A DNA stretch of 64,000 nucleotides from an uncultured Lachnospiraceae bacterium (GCA_934418125.1 CAKRWT010000002.1:1-64000), one strand, 5' to 3'; counted from the stretch's first letter, positions 53,175 through 63,769 are shown. Numbers and translations: made by a program. The notes: generated from the sequence alone by a model not told the origin.

Positions 53175-53708
53175 TTGAAGGACTGCAAGGACGGAAAACA
53201 TCAGGCGGGAAATGGTGGCTATTCCATCGTGGAACTGATTATTGTAATTGCCATTATTGCGGTTATTGTTGCAACCGCCACCTATTCTGTTAAGATGATA
53301 TTCAGCTCCAATGCCAAAGCCTGTGCCAATGACCTGCAAAGAGCCATAGCAGATTGTAAGGTAACGACCATGGGAAAGGCAGGTACAGAAACTTTTCTGG
53401 AAATTTCTGGAGAGGATAGCGGGATTTACAGCCAGATGACAATAGATGGTGTGGCGCAGGAACAACAGAAGATTGGCAGTAACCGGGTAACAGTTCTTTG
53501 TAAGAAAGGCTCTCTGGCGGATGATGGAGCAGGCAGTGTGGATATCACGAGTGGTGGAAAGGTTAAGATAGCCTATGACCGCAGCACCGGTTCTTTTACC
53601 AAAGCTACCACAGACAGCTTTGACACGATTGTCATAAAAGGTGGCAGCAAGGAGTATGAACTGAAATTAATCGGGCTGACCGGTAAGACGGAATTAAAGC
53701 TACGGTAG
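53175..53708 (+). CDS. small minor prepilin
   Basis: A 177-aa prepilin with leader ending NGG and cleavage site G/YSIVELIIVIAIIAVIVATA. Start is a TTG at 53175 with AGAGGTAGG upstream. The remaining 130 residues form a small globular domain with one Cys near the N-terminus. GspH/FimT-like size suggests an assembly-initiating minor pilin. Confidence 0.85.
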   Translation: MKDCKDGKHQAGNGGYSIVELIIVIAIIAVIVATATYSVKMIFSSNAKACANDLQRAIADCKVTTMGKAGTETFLEISGEDSGIYSQMTIDGVAQEQQKIGSNRVTVLCKKGSLADDGAGSVDITSGGKVKIAYDRSTGSFTKATTDSFDTIVIKGGSKEYELKLIGLTGKTELKLR

Positions 53709-53827
53709 GGAATTAAAAAACAGTAGTGATAGAAGAGAGCGGTTATAGAAGGCAGTAATGACAGAAGATAGAGGAAAGACGAGAGAAAAGGCTTAGAAAA
53801 CAAGGCGCGAAAGAGGTAATGCAATAC

Positions 53828-56470
53828 ATGGGAAGGAATCAAAAAGGATTTTCATTGGTTGAACTGATTATAGCGATAGCCATTATGTCCATCATAGCAG
53901 CAGCTGTGTGTGGCTTTATTGTGGTGGGTTCTAAAAGCTATGCCAGTGCCAACAATGATATTAACGCGCAACAGGAAGCCCAGCTTGCACTAAATCAGAT
54001 ATCGGATGTTATGATTGATACGACCAGAAGTATTAACTATGTCTGTTATAAAGAGGGCAGCGGCGAAGCTGTCGTGAAAGATGCAGAGCTTACCTTTGAA
54101 CCGGATACGAAAGTACTGACTATGTATAATGGTGAAATTTACCAGGAAACAGATGCTGTTACCGGAACCGAGCAGGAACTGATTCGTTCTGGCAATGGGA
54201 ATAAAGATTATCGTTTTGTGTGGGATAAGGAAAGTGAGAAATTATATTATACAGAAGTGGAAATCACACCGGATGAAGACAGTGCAGTAGATGCTTCTTC
54301 CAGGGAGGTAGTATTCCCGTCCATGGATGATATGGACAATCCGGATGGAGACTGGGCGGTTCTGGCAGAGAGGGTTAAGAACTTTTCGGTGGATTTATCT
54401 CAGGTAGAAGAGAAACGTGTTGTACAGATAAGCATGGTATTTCATTATGGAGATAGAGAGTATACGACTTCCAATAATGTGACTGTCCGGAATAAAGTAT
54501 TGATTAATGATGCCGAAGTAGAGCCTTTGGATAAGAAACAGGAGGTCAATCTTACCTTAAAGGAAAAGGCAGTTATCTTAGAGCCGGGCGAGCGTTACCA
54601 TTTTTCCACACCAAGAGTGACAGGAAAGAATCTTACCGATAAGTCCGTTGTCTGGTCTATTGAGGGAAGCCCTGATGCCGGCACAACCATTGATGAAAGT
54701 GGTATTCTGCAGATATCTAAGAATGAACAGGCGGGCAATAGTTTTACGGTAGTGGTAAAAGCAAAGGCCTTAGATGGTCTGCCTGCCGGTGCCAATAAAG
54801 ATAATGGTACGGCAAACGTAACGGTTTATATTAAACGGGTCAGAGAGGTAAATCTTCGAAAAACTTTCGATGAAAACAGTAAAAACGGCGACCTGGAAGT
54901 AACTGCCGGAAAGAAGGTTACGGTCACAGCGACGGTATCGGGAGAGTGGCTGGGAACCACCTGCAGTGGCTGTCAGGACAGAACGGACAAAGATAAAGAC
55001 GTGATACAGGGAGAATATGAAGGCTACCAGTGGAAAGCGATTGCCAGAAGCGGGTTGGTTACTGTAAATCAGGTGGATAATAAGTCGTACCAGTTTACCG
55101 TATCCAGTGATGCCAAGGCTGGAGATACGATTACCATTCAGGCAACCTCGTATCTGTCGGTTAAGAAGGGCTATACGCCGGTAACCGGTACCATTACACT
55201 GACCGTAAAAGAAAATGACGGAGGCGTGTTCCTGGATGGAGATATCCAGTATGGTAAAGCCACCAAGATAGGCATTAACTATCCGGATTTTAACACCGGA
55301 GGACAGGGCTACTATATTATCTGCGCCCGGATTCGCAGTAGTGAAAATGCAGACCCTGCCAATGATAAGATTATGCTTTATGGTACGAATGGTAACGATT
55401 CCTGGATGACACCGGACTTATTTGGACTGAAAATTGACGAGACACATTATATTTCCCTGCAGGTTATTGACCCGGGACAGCATTTCAGTGCGGGGGATGC
55501 TATTGTGCAGGAGGTAATTAAGGATTATCTGGCGAACTGCAATGCTTCCGGCACTTATACGGGAAAATACAAGCATACAGGTGTGGGAACTTATGTGCTG
55601 CACCCGCCACAGATACAGTACCGCTATAAGAATGAAGTGGTAATCGGGCAGTTACAGTTAGATGATATCTGTGTGGCAAAAGGTGGACAGGAAATTAACT
55701 TTTCCGTTACCAATGTGGCAAACATGGATGCAAAGAAGTATGGGCACCCTAACGAGTGTGTCAAGTTTAATGTATATAAAGGCGATGGCAACAGCCAGGC
55801 GAGCTGGGGAGAACGCATCTATGGTTACACACCGGGAGACAATTATTACAGCGGATATCAGGGACAATATTACGGCAGTACCGGTATCGGCGGATTGAGT
55901 TTCGAAATTCAGGGTGCCCTGAATATGTACATCAAGCTGGATGGCAACAGTGCCACGACCAAGGCGGTAGGCAATTATCACTTACTGCCCTACATCAAAT
56001 ATGTAAATGAGCCGAATATTGACCACAGCTATGATGTGTACTATAAGAATTATAATCCTAATTATGGGGAATTGCAGTATTATGCCGTGCCGGAGAGCAT
56101 GATTAATCTGAAAGTCACAGGCGGCAATATTACCCTGAATGGTTATTATGATAACAATAAGTTTACCGGCAGTGAGGGCTATTTCCCATTGCCTTCCGAA
56201 AATGCTTTCACGAATTTTTTTGCCCGGCAGCAGACCACGATGCAGACAGTAGAGTGGAGAGGGGTACGAATGTATGTACCACATAGAAATGGTTTCTTTG
56301 ATGTAAGTTATCGAAAGATTACCTGTGAGTATATTGCAAAAGAAGATGCCTATGTATTAAGTTTTTATTATCAATATTCGCAAAATGGAAAAGAGTATAC
56401 GCCGCTGGCAGGACAGGTAAGGTGTAAATCGGATGGCACCAGATGGGAAACCGTTATGGCAGGTAATTAG
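53828..56470 (+). CDS. giant minor pilin (PilW-type) with Ig-like domains
   Basis: A protein of 880 aa from the ATG at 53828 (a second ATG at 53819 is very close to the RBS). Prepilin site KG/FSLVELIIAIAIMSIIAAAV is followed by a PilW-like stretch (NAQQEAQLALNQISDVMIDT). From about residue 245 there are Ig-like beta domains (DKSVVWSIEGSPDAGTTIDE, KKVTVTATVSGEW), then a Tyr/Gly/Asn-rich C-terminal domain with no recognised family. Architecture suggests a pilus-tip adhesin presented on a minor pilin. Confidence 0.83.
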   Translation: MGRNQKGFSLVELIIAIAIMSIIAAAVCGFIVVGSKSYASANNDINAQQEAQLALNQISDVMIDTTRSINYVCYKEGSGEAVVKDAELTFEPDTKVLTMYNGEIYQETDAVTGTEQELIRSGNGNKDYRFVWDKESEKLYYTEVEITPDEDSAVDASSREVVFPSMDDMDNPDGDWAVLAERVKNFSVDLSQVEEKRVVQISMVFHYGDREYTTSNNVTVRNKVLINDAEVEPLDKKQEVNLTLKEKAVILEPGERYHFSTPRVTGKNLTDKSVVWSIEGSPDAGTTIDESGILQISKNEQAGNSFTVVVKAKALDGLPAGANKDNGTANVTVYIKRVREVNLRKTFDENSKNGDLEVTAGKKVTVTATVSGEWLGTTCSGCQDRTDKDKDVIQGEYEGYQWKAIARSGLVTVNQVDNKSYQFTVSSDAKAGDTITIQATSYLSVKKGYTPVTGTITLTVKENDGGVFLDGDIQYGKATKIGINYPDFNTGGQGYYIICARIRSSENADPANDKIMLYGTNGNDSWMTPDLFGLKIDETHYISLQVIDPGQHFSAGDAIVQEVIKDYLANCNASGTYTGKYKHTGVGTYVLHPPQIQYRYKNEVVIGQLQLDDICVAKGGQEINFSVTNVANMDAKKYGHPNECVKFNVYKGDGNSQASWGERIYGYTPGDNYYSGYQGQYYGSTGIGGLSFEIQGALNMYIKLDGNSATTKAVGNYHLLPYIKYVNEPNIDHSYDVYYKNYNPNYGELQYYAVPESMINLKVTGGNITLNGYYDNNKFTGSEGYFPLPSENAFTNFFARQQTTMQTVEWRGVRMYVPHRNGFFDVSYRKITCEYIAKEDAYVLSFYYQYSQNGKEYTPLAGQVRCKSDGTRWETVMAGN

Positions 56471-56577
56471 AAGAAAAGCAGATTTAGATGAGAATCAGAT
56501 TCAGAAGAAAATCGCTTCCGGGGGAGGCGGTTTTCGTATAGAAGAAGAGAACAGTTGGTTAGAAGGACAGACGGGAT

Positions 56578-59500
56578 ATGAAAAGAAAGAACAGGAAAAA
56601 GAATATCCGTTTTCTGGAAAAGATGGCAGCCATGGTGGCTTCCGGCGCGGTAGTTGCCGCTGCCATATATGGTGTTTCCCCCTATCTGCGCCCTGCACAG
56701 GCATATGCCCGGGAATCGCTTAGTGGCATGAAGCAGATAGTGGAATCCCATGGAGAGAACACTCCATACCGGATTCTGGACATTACACCGGGGAAGGCAA
56801 CCTATGAGAAGAATGGGACAACGTATGAAATCTCCACAGGTACGATTGGCTATCTGGCAGGGGGACAGGCTCCCATTGAGAAAGACTTGGAGAATATTTT
56901 TCGGAATAACAGCAGCTTCTACAGCTATGAGAGCAGGAAAAACCTGGTGGATGAGGTGGTCCCCACAGGAATGGAGGATTCCTACCTGCATTTGTCCTAT
57001 CAGGAGTGCTATGGGGGTGTCGGCGGAAGTACCCCAGAAGAAAAAGGCTGGATTCTTATTGCAGATACCCAGCCGGATGTAGATTATACCCAATCCAATG
57101 CAAAGGATACTGTGCCGGTGGGATTATTAGAGCAGGCAACGGTCAGTAAGTGGAATGGCGTAGATGGTGTAGACGATAAGACGGGGTATGACTTTGTACT
57201 GCAACAGAGTGATGGCAGCCTGATTAGCTTTTCCCAGGAAAGCGGGGAAGACAGCTACGAAAAGGCAGCAGATGGTACCTGGCAGCTGACTTTTCATAAT
57301 CCACAGGTAACCATGAGCGGATACCGGGTAACCGGAACAGACAAAGACTGGACGAATTATCCGGATAAAACCAGTGTTTACCGGCTGATTGACGGCAATT
57401 ATGTATTTGTGGGAACGGTAGGAGATTACCGGAATGGTGCAACCGGTCCGGATAATACGGATGCTGACACCTCGGGTAAAGATACTGGAGCAGAAGAGGG
57501 CTCCGGCAGTGGAAACGATAGTGGAACTGGCAATGGAACAGAAGACGGCTCCGGCAGTGGAACTGGCAATGGGACAGAAGGCGGCTCCGGCAGTGGAACT
57601 GGCAATGGGACAGAAGACGGCTCCGGCAGTGGAACTGGCAATGGGACAGAAGGTGGCTCCGGCAGTGGAACTGGCAATGGGACAGAAGGCGGCTCCGGCA
57701 GTGGAACTGGCAATGGGACAGAAGGCGGCTCTGGCAGTGGAACTGGCAATGGGACAGAAAGTGGCTCCGGTAGTGGAGCCGGGGACAGTTCTGATAACGG
57801 AAGTAACAGTGGGAGCGAAGGTAATTCTGGAAGTGGAAGTAACAGTAGCAGTCAGGGAACAGATAGCAATGCTTCCGGGGAAAATACGGCAAGTCTTGGC
57901 TGGTATAAGTTCGTAGAGGAGACACAGAGAACCGAAGAACTTTATGTTCTGGAATTTAGTTATGTAAATCATGAAACGGATAAGCAGGATGCTGAGCTTT
58001 TATATCAGATTAAGGACAGGCTTCCCTATGCAGCCCAGGAAAATGAGGCAGCACCGGATAACCTGTACCGGCTGACAGAGAGTACACCTGCCATGTATGG
58101 CACCAACGGATTACCGACAACGGCGGCCAATACGGCGCAGGCTGCGTTTTCTTATGCAGGAGCTGGCCAGGGGGACTATAAGATTACCCAGATAACAGAC
58201 ACGACAGGAATTGACCCGGCAGATATTTACTGTGTAGAAGTGTGGAACGTGCCGGTTTACATGCGTTGCTGTCAGGGCAATGACTGGCTGGAACGCTATG
58301 TATTCCAGTCATTGACCAAGCAGGACAATGATTCCACTCAGTTTAAGATTCAGGTAGATGCGGTAGCAGTGGAAAATGTAACCTATGAAATGATACAGGC
58401 TGCGGACTTTATCTATCTGGAGGATGGCACGGCAGCCTTGCTGAACCAGCGTGTTACCAGACAGTACAGCGGAGAGATGAAGACAGAGGCGGCCGCAGCT
58501 TTGTTATACAGTGCAGTGGAAGAGTTAAAACCCGTTATGCTGGATTACGGAATCATACAAGATACGGTAAATTACAAGGATTCCATTTACCAGAAGCTGG
58601 CCAGTGTGTTCGTGAAGAAGGATTTGGAAGCTTTCTATCTGGCTATGAACCAGAATGGTAATCTGATAGAAAATGTACTCATGAATGCCGGGAAAGCATC
58701 GGATGAGTACCCGGATAAAACCGACAATAATTATAATTATGTAAACCGAAATATTTATGTGGTAAATGATGCTACACCACTGGTCAGTGAGGATTTTCCC
58801 ACGAACTTTGACAGTGACAAGGCAAACCGCGGCTTTGGGGAAGTGCTGGCAGCCATTAAGGCAGAGAATACAACCCTGGCAGAGGAAGACCGGATAGCAG
58901 AAGCGGTCAGCAAGGCAATGGCGGTGCAGTATATTATCAACTACTCGGTGGGATTGGTTGGCGATTTCCGGGATTTGCATATTCTGGAGCTACAGCCGAC
59001 TGCCAATGAAACCTCGGATTTACATACCAGACAGGAAACCAGTCATGAGGGAGTGGTGCTGTACTGGCAGAAGGAAGGACAAAAGGGGGCTGGACAGCAG
59101 ATATTAAGAAGTAATAAGCAGATACAGGTCAATATTATGGTAAAGTCTGTGGCACAGTTTAATGGAGAGTATGAGGATATCAACAGCGAATATAATATGA
59201 TATTCGTAGGACTGGACGGACAGAACCTGAATCTGAGCCAGAAGAATAGCGTGGAAACCACCACAGTCTACAATGATACCGACTTAAATGGAAAGGTTTA
59301 CCACAGTGGTGACCGGGCAGCGAATTCGGATGCACGCTATGATGCCAGTGATATTACCCAGGATAAGAAATACGCGTTGTTGGATTATCTGCGGGCAGGC
59401 TATCCTGTGGTAGTAGAGAATAATTGCTTCAAACAGAAAACGGCAAAAGATGTGGGCGCGGAAGCTATCAATACCAGCTATATTGCAACGGATTCCCAGA

Positions 59501-61326
59501 TGTATGATTTTCTGCAGCTGGCTGTAAGAGAATACCGGGATAGCATTTATACGATTGAGGATTTGCACAGCAGTGCCCTGTTTATTAACCAGTTAAATGT
59601 GGTAAGACCAGTGTTGGAGAATACCCAGGCGACAGAAAATGGCGGAGTATCCCAGACCGAAAGAACCGAGGAGGGCAAGTATCGTGGAACGATTACTTAT
59701 CGCATCGGCAGTGACCGGGGCGGCGAAGACAACAGTTATGGAGGAAACCTGGAGAAACGCCTGTATCTGGATTTGAATTATGATGGGGTATTTACGAAAG
59801 AGGAACTGGAAACTGCTTATATGGAGTCCGAAACGGCGGAAGGCAGTCAGATTCAGATAGACTTTGAGGAAGTGAGCTTTGCCTTAGTTCCCTGGAAATT
59901 AGAAATAGCAGATACGGGTAATGACTGCAGAAGGGATTCCATACAGGGGTTTTTCCTGATAAACGGAACGGGCACGAGCACAATTCGTATCCTGCAGATA
60001 CTGGATGATACTGGTTATGAAACAGCAAATTTGCAGTTCTTATATGAAAAGGGAATGAATTCTTCTCTGGCATATTACCTGAAAGGCGCAGAGGGACTTT
60101 TACAGACAGAATTTACGATAGAGACCATGCCACCGGCTGCTGTGGCAGAGCAGCTGGCAGTCAATGCAAAGTATCTTTATCAGTGGGACGTTCTGGTCAT
60201 GGGATTTGGAAACAGTGGCAATCCGGGAGAAGTGGTGGCAGGAGCGGTCAATGATTATCTGGCGAATGGTGGCAGTGTGGTAGTATCTTCAGCAGCTGCA
60301 GAGGCGAGCACCGGACAGCTGGGAATCTACAACGGCACGTTGGGACAGACAGAGAATAAGACCTACGTGAGACTTGGGGCAGAAAGTGGCTCTTTATACC
60401 GATACAGTAACCTGAATGGCAGTATGTTTGAGGCCAGGACAGGACTTACTGCCCAGAGGCTGAACTGGGGCAGTATCAGCGTGTTCCCCTACACCATAGA
60501 CAGTACGGTTTCCTTTGGGGACAGTACTTCTTTGCAGGCACCGGCATATCTGTTGGATAGCGGGAACACAACGGACAGTGCCCAGGCACAGACGACAGTC
60601 TGGTACACCTTAAATAAAGAAGAAAAAGACAGAAATGCCTACAATGTATCCCCGAAGGATGGCAGAAACAATTATTATCTTTATTCCAAGGGAAATCTTG
60701 TTTATGTAGGACAGAATGATTACCAATACCTGTATGATGCGGCAGGGGGCGGGCAGCCGGAGGGAGCGGGCACGAGTGAATGCCGTCTGTTTGTCAATGC
60801 CCTTATGGCGGCCTATAATGCCGGGCTGCATGGGGCAGAGGTGGAAATGGTAGCAGGCTTTGACACGAATGCAGCCCGGATAGAAAGTATTACGTTGCCT
60901 TATGATGAAAATTATGCCCAGGGAGAAACCGGTGGTATGCTGGATGAAACCACAGATGTATTCTTCCGTTATACCGATAACAACTTTGCCAGACAGAAAA
61001 ACCAGGTATTGCGTTTCTATTATGAAGACCCGGCAGGAGAAGCTGTCGATATGGGTGGCGAACTGGTACATGCAACCGAGTTTACCAGTATTATCGATAC
61101 GGTGCAAGACCACCAGTTACAGGCTGTGACGGCAGAGGGCATAAAGCCTGGTAAGGTATACCGGATAAAGGCACCGGTAATTGCGCTGAAACAGAACAAT
61201 GCGCTCAGTAATGCCAGAATTTATGTGGTGTTGCAGAGCACCTTTACCAAATCGGGAAAGACCTGTGTTGTAACCAGTGGCAGTTCAGTGGAATTAAACC
61301 GCGCCCAGTTGTTCCTGTTAGAATAA
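56578..61326 (+). CDS. 1582-aa exported DUF5057-type protein
   Basis: The N-terminus is basic (MKRKNRKKNIRFLEKM) with a hydrophobic signal or anchor (MVASGAVVAAAIYGVSPYL, APAQAYA-like cleavage). The region RILDITPGKATYEKNGTTYE matches DUF5057 as I recall it from Lachnospiraceae. A Gly/Ser/Thr/Asn repeat of 12 residues (GSGSGTGNGTEG) runs from about residue 308 to 400. The C-terminal 1100 residues include ALLDYLRAGYPVVVEN and DVLVMGFGNSGNPGEVVAGA, resembling glutamine-amidotransferase-like flavodoxin folds. It follows the giant pilin by about 107 bp and ends the cluster, so it is probably displayed with, or secreted through, the pilus system. Function unknown. Confidence 0.75.
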   Translation: MKRKNRKKNIRFLEKMAAMVASGAVVAAAIYGVSPYLRPAQAYARESLSGMKQIVESHGENTPYRILDITPGKATYEKNGTTYEISTGTIGYLAGGQAPIEKDLENIFRNNSSFYSYESRKNLVDEVVPTGMEDSYLHLSYQECYGGVGGSTPEEKGWILIADTQPDVDYTQSNAKDTVPVGLLEQATVSKWNGVDGVDDKTGYDFVLQQSDGSLISFSQESGEDSYEKAADGTWQLTFHNPQVTMSGYRVTGTDKDWTNYPDKTSVYRLIDGNYVFVGTVGDYRNGATGPDNTDADTSGKDTGAEEGSGSGNDSGTGNGTEDGSGSGTGNGTEGGSGSGTGNGTEDGSGSGTGNGTEGGSGSGTGNGTEGGSGSGTGNGTEGGSGSGTGNGTESGSGSGAGDSSDNGSNSGSEGNSGSGSNSSSQGTDSNASGENTASLGWYKFVEETQRTEELYVLEFSYVNHETDKQDAELLYQIKDRLPYAAQENEAAPDNLYRLTESTPAMYGTNGLPTTAANTAQAAFSYAGAGQGDYKITQITDTTGIDPADIYCVEVWNVPVYMRCCQGNDWLERYVFQSLTKQDNDSTQFKIQVDAVAVENVTYEMIQAADFIYLEDGTAALLNQRVTRQYSGEMKTEAAAALLYSAVEELKPVMLDYGIIQDTVNYKDSIYQKLASVFVKKDLEAFYLAMNQNGNLIENVLMNAGKASDEYPDKTDNNYNYVNRNIYVVNDATPLVSEDFPTNFDSDKANRGFGEVLAAIKAENTTLAEEDRIAEAVSKAMAVQYIINYSVGLVGDFRDLHILELQPTANETSDLHTRQETSHEGVVLYWQKEGQKGAGQQILRSNKQIQVNIMVKSVAQFNGEYEDINSEYNMIFVGLDGQNLNLSQKNSVETTTVYNDTDLNGKVYHSGDRAANSDARYDASDITQDKKYALLDYLRAGYPVVVENNCFKQKTAKDVGAEAINTSYIATDSQMYDFLQLAVREYRDSIYTIEDLHSSALFINQLNVVRPVLENTQATENGGVSQTERTEEGKYRGTITYRIGSDRGGEDNSYGGNLEKRLYLDLNYDGVFTKEELETAYMESETAEGSQIQIDFEEVSFALVPWKLEIADTGNDCRRDSIQGFFLINGTGTSTIRILQILDDTGYETANLQFLYEKGMNSSLAYYLKGAEGLLQTEFTIETMPPAAVAEQLAVNAKYLYQWDVLVMGFGNSGNPGEVVAGAVNDYLANGGSVVVSSAAAEASTGQLGIYNGTLGQTENKTYVRLGAESGSLYRYSNLNGSMFEARTGLTAQRLNWGSISVFPYTIDSTVSFGDSTSLQAPAYLLDSGNTTDSAQAQTTVWYTLNKEEKDRNAYNVSPKDGRNNYYLYSKGNLVYVGQNDYQYLYDAAGGGQPEGAGTSECRLFVNALMAAYNAGLHGAEVEMVAGFDTNAARIESITLPYDENYAQGETGGMLDETTDVFFRYTDNNFARQKNQVLRFYYEDPAGEAVDMGGELVHATEFTSIIDTVQDHQLQAVTAEGIKPGKVYRIKAPVIALKQNNALSNARIYVVLQSTFTKSGKTCVVTSGSSVELNRAQLFLLE
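57499..57780 (+). repeat. 36-bp in-frame repeat encoding GSGSGTGNGTEG
   Basis: About seven copies of a 36-bp unit containing GGCTCCGGCAGTGGAACTGG and CAATGGGACAGAA inside the DUF5057 gene. They encode a flexible linker. Copies are nearly identical, so copy number may vary between strains. Confidence 0.92.
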
Positions 61327-61350
61327 TATAGTGGAAAAAGCAGATATAAG

Positions 61351-61392
61351 GAGTCTTAAAAGGGAGATAAATGTCACTTTTAAGGCTCTTTT
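61351..61392 (+). terminator. terminator of the pilus cluster
   Basis: GAGTCTTAAAAG (61351-61362) pairs with CTTTTAAGGCTC (61377-61388), one GU pair, followed by TTTT. Confidence 0.85.
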
Positions 61393-61428
61393 GGCGTATG
61401 TTTTTAGACATTTTTCATTTTTTGACTC

Positions 61429-61457
61429 TTGTCATACGAAAAAAATTAGTGTATAGT
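61429..61457 (+). promoter_or_regulatory. topA promoter
   Basis: TTGTCA (61429-61434) and TATAGT (61452-61457), 17-bp spacer, giving a 5' leader of about 145 nt. No further gene in 61327-61609. Confidence 0.6.
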
Positions 61458-61609
61458 GAGTCACGTTAATAATCCCCATGGGTGATATAACATATTTTTA
61501 GAAAAAGATACTATAATAAGTAGAAATCAGAAAACCGATTTCCAAATAAGAGAAAAACTCTGTGTGGACAACACACAATACACAGATAGAATAGATAGGG
61601 GAAATTGCT

Positions 61610-63694
61610 ATGGCGAAGTATTTAGTAATCGTGGAGTCACCTGCCAAGGTGAAAACCATTAAGAAGTTTCTGGGAGCCAATTATGAGGTGGCAGCCAGTA
61701 ACGGACATGTGCGGGATTTACCCCGCAGCGTACTCGGTATTGATGTGGAGCATGACTTTGAACCGAAGTACATTACCATCCGGGGAAAGGGAGATATTCT
61801 TGCCAATCTGCGTAAAGAAGTCAAAAAGGCAGAAAAGATTTATCTGGCAACGGACCCTGACCGCGAAGGAGAAGCTATTTCATGGCATTTGCTGTATGCT
61901 TTGAAGCTGAATGACTGTAAAGATAAGAAAGTGTATCGTATTACCTTTAATGAGATTACGAAGACTGCGGTAAAAGAATCCTTAAAACATGCCAGGGAAA
62001 TCAATATGGACCTGGTAGATGCGCAGCAGGCAAGAAGATGTCTTGACCGTATGGTGGGGTATAAGATTTCTCCGGTATTGTGGGCGAAGGTAAAACGTGG
62101 TTTAAGTGCCGGAAGGGTACAGTCTGTAGCACTGCGGATTATTTGTGACAGAGAAGAAGAAATCAATGCGTTCATTCCGGAAGAATACTGGACCCTGGAT
62201 GCTTCTTTTAAGGTGGATGGCGAGAAGAAGCCACTGTTAGCGAAGTATTATGGTACCACGGAGGAGAAGAAGACCATTTCCTCTAAAGAAGAACTGGAAG
62301 AAATTAAACAGAGTTTAAATCAAGCAGAATATAAAGTATCTTCGGTAAAGACCGGGGAGCGGGTAAAGAAGGCACCACTTCCGTTTACCACCTCTACCTT
62401 ACAGCAGGAAGCCAGTAAGGTATTGAATTTTTCAACACAGAAAACCATGCGTCTTGCCCAGCAGCTTTATGAAGGTGTGGATATCAAGGGGAACGGAACA
62501 GTAGGTATTATTACCTATCTGCGTACCGACTCGACCCGTGTATCGGAAGAGGCGGAGGCAGCAGCCAAGACCTTTGTGACAGAGAAATTTGGTGCCCAGT
62601 ATGCGGCAGAGACAACCCAGGAGCGCAAGAGCAGCCAGAAGATTCAGGATGCCCATGAAGCCATCCGACCGACTGATATTTCCAGAATGCCACTGGAAAT
62701 CAAGGAATCCTTATCCAGAGACCAGTTCCGGTTATACCAGTTAATCTGGAAGCGGTTTGTGGCAAGCAGGATGGCAGCGGCTGTATACGAAACCACATCG
62801 GTCAAAATCGATGCAGCAGGACAGCGGTTTAGTGTGGCAGCCTCTAAGATTAAATTTGATGGCTTTATGAGTGTTTATACCCAGGAAGATGATAAAGAAG
62901 AGAGTAATACCCTGATGAAAGGCATTACCACGGATACGAAGCTTTCCCTGATAGACCTGGAAGAAAAGCAGCATTTTACCCAGCCGGCTCCACATTATAC
63001 AGAAGCTTCTCTGGTAAGAGCGATGGAGGAACTGGGAATCGGAAGACCAAGTACCTATGCACCGACTATTACCACCATTCTTGCCAGACGCTATATTGTC
63101 AAAGAGAACAAAAACCTCTATGTGACAGAGCTGGGCGAGGTGGTTAATAATATGATGAAGGAAGCCTTTCCATCTATCGTAGACGTGAATTTTACAGCTA
63201 CTATGGAAGCACTGTTAGATGGTGTAGAGGAAGGAACTGTCAAGTGGAAAACCGTGGTTGAGAACTTCTATCCGGATTTGGAAGAGGCAGTGAAAAAGGC
63301 AGAGAAGGAACTGGATGAAGTAGAGATTGCGGATGAATTGTCAGACGAATACTGTGATGTGTGTGGAAGACAGATGGTAATTAAGTATGGTCCCCACGGC
63401 AGATTCCTAGCCTGTCCCGGGTTTCCGGAATGTCGCAACACCAAACCTTATTTTGAGAAAATTGGTGTTCCGTGTCCGAAGTGCGGTAAAGATATCGTGT
63501 TAAAGAAGACCAAAAAGGGAAGAAAGTATTACGGCTGCATCGGTAACCCGGACTGTGATTTCATGGTATGGCAGAAGCCGGTAAACGAAAAATGTGACAG
63601 ATGTGGCTCCATTCTGTTACAAAAGGGCAATAAGTTAGTATGCTCCAGGGAGGGCTGTGGCTTTATGAAAGATGCTCCTAAGACAAAGGAATAA
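61610..63694 (+). CDS. topA: DNA topoisomerase I
   Basis: A 694-aa type IA topoisomerase that relaxes negative supercoils. The TOPRIM domain starts KYLVIVESPAKVKTIKKFLG and has ATDPDREGEAISWHL. The catalytic tyrosine is Y303 in GIITYLRTDSTRVS. HEAIRPTD and GIGRPSTYAPTI are further family motifs. Three C-terminal zinc ribbons follow (CDVCGRQM...FPEC, CPKCGKDI...NPDC, CDRCGSIL...REGC). Length and order are those of Firmicutes TopA. codY follows at 63926. Confidence 0.97.
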   Translation: MAKYLVIVESPAKVKTIKKFLGANYEVAASNGHVRDLPRSVLGIDVEHDFEPKYITIRGKGDILANLRKEVKKAEKIYLATDPDREGEAISWHLLYALKLNDCKDKKVYRITFNEITKTAVKESLKHAREINMDLVDAQQARRCLDRMVGYKISPVLWAKVKRGLSAGRVQSVALRIICDREEEINAFIPEEYWTLDASFKVDGEKKPLLAKYYGTTEEKKTISSKEELEEIKQSLNQAEYKVSSVKTGERVKKAPLPFTTSTLQQEASKVLNFSTQKTMRLAQQLYEGVDIKGNGTVGIITYLRTDSTRVSEEAEAAAKTFVTEKFGAQYAAETTQERKSSQKIQDAHEAIRPTDISRMPLEIKESLSRDQFRLYQLIWKRFVASRMAAAVYETTSVKIDAAGQRFSVAASKIKFDGFMSVYTQEDDKEESNTLMKGITTDTKLSLIDLEEKQHFTQPAPHYTEASLVRAMEELGIGRPSTYAPTITTILARRYIVKENKNLYVTELGEVVNNMMKEAFPSIVDVNFTATMEALLDGVEEGTVKWKTVVENFYPDLEEAVKKAEKELDEVEIADELSDEYCDVCGRQMVIKYGPHGRFLACPGFPECRNTKPYFEKIGVPCPKCGKDIVLKKTKKGRKYYGCIGNPDCDFMVWQKPVNEKCDRCGSILLQKGNKLVCSREGCGFMKDAPKTKE

Positions 63695-63769
63695 TGGCTA
63701 TGTCCTGCTATCCAGTCCGTTTTATATGGTATAACGCATGCTTGCCTGAATATGCGCGAAGTGTTTACT

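Noticed and set aside
57127..57972. Antisense and alternative-frame ORFs over the Gly/Ser repeat
   Set aside because: Long frames arise from the 36-bp unit, whose length is a multiple of three; the DUF5057 frame continues on both sides.
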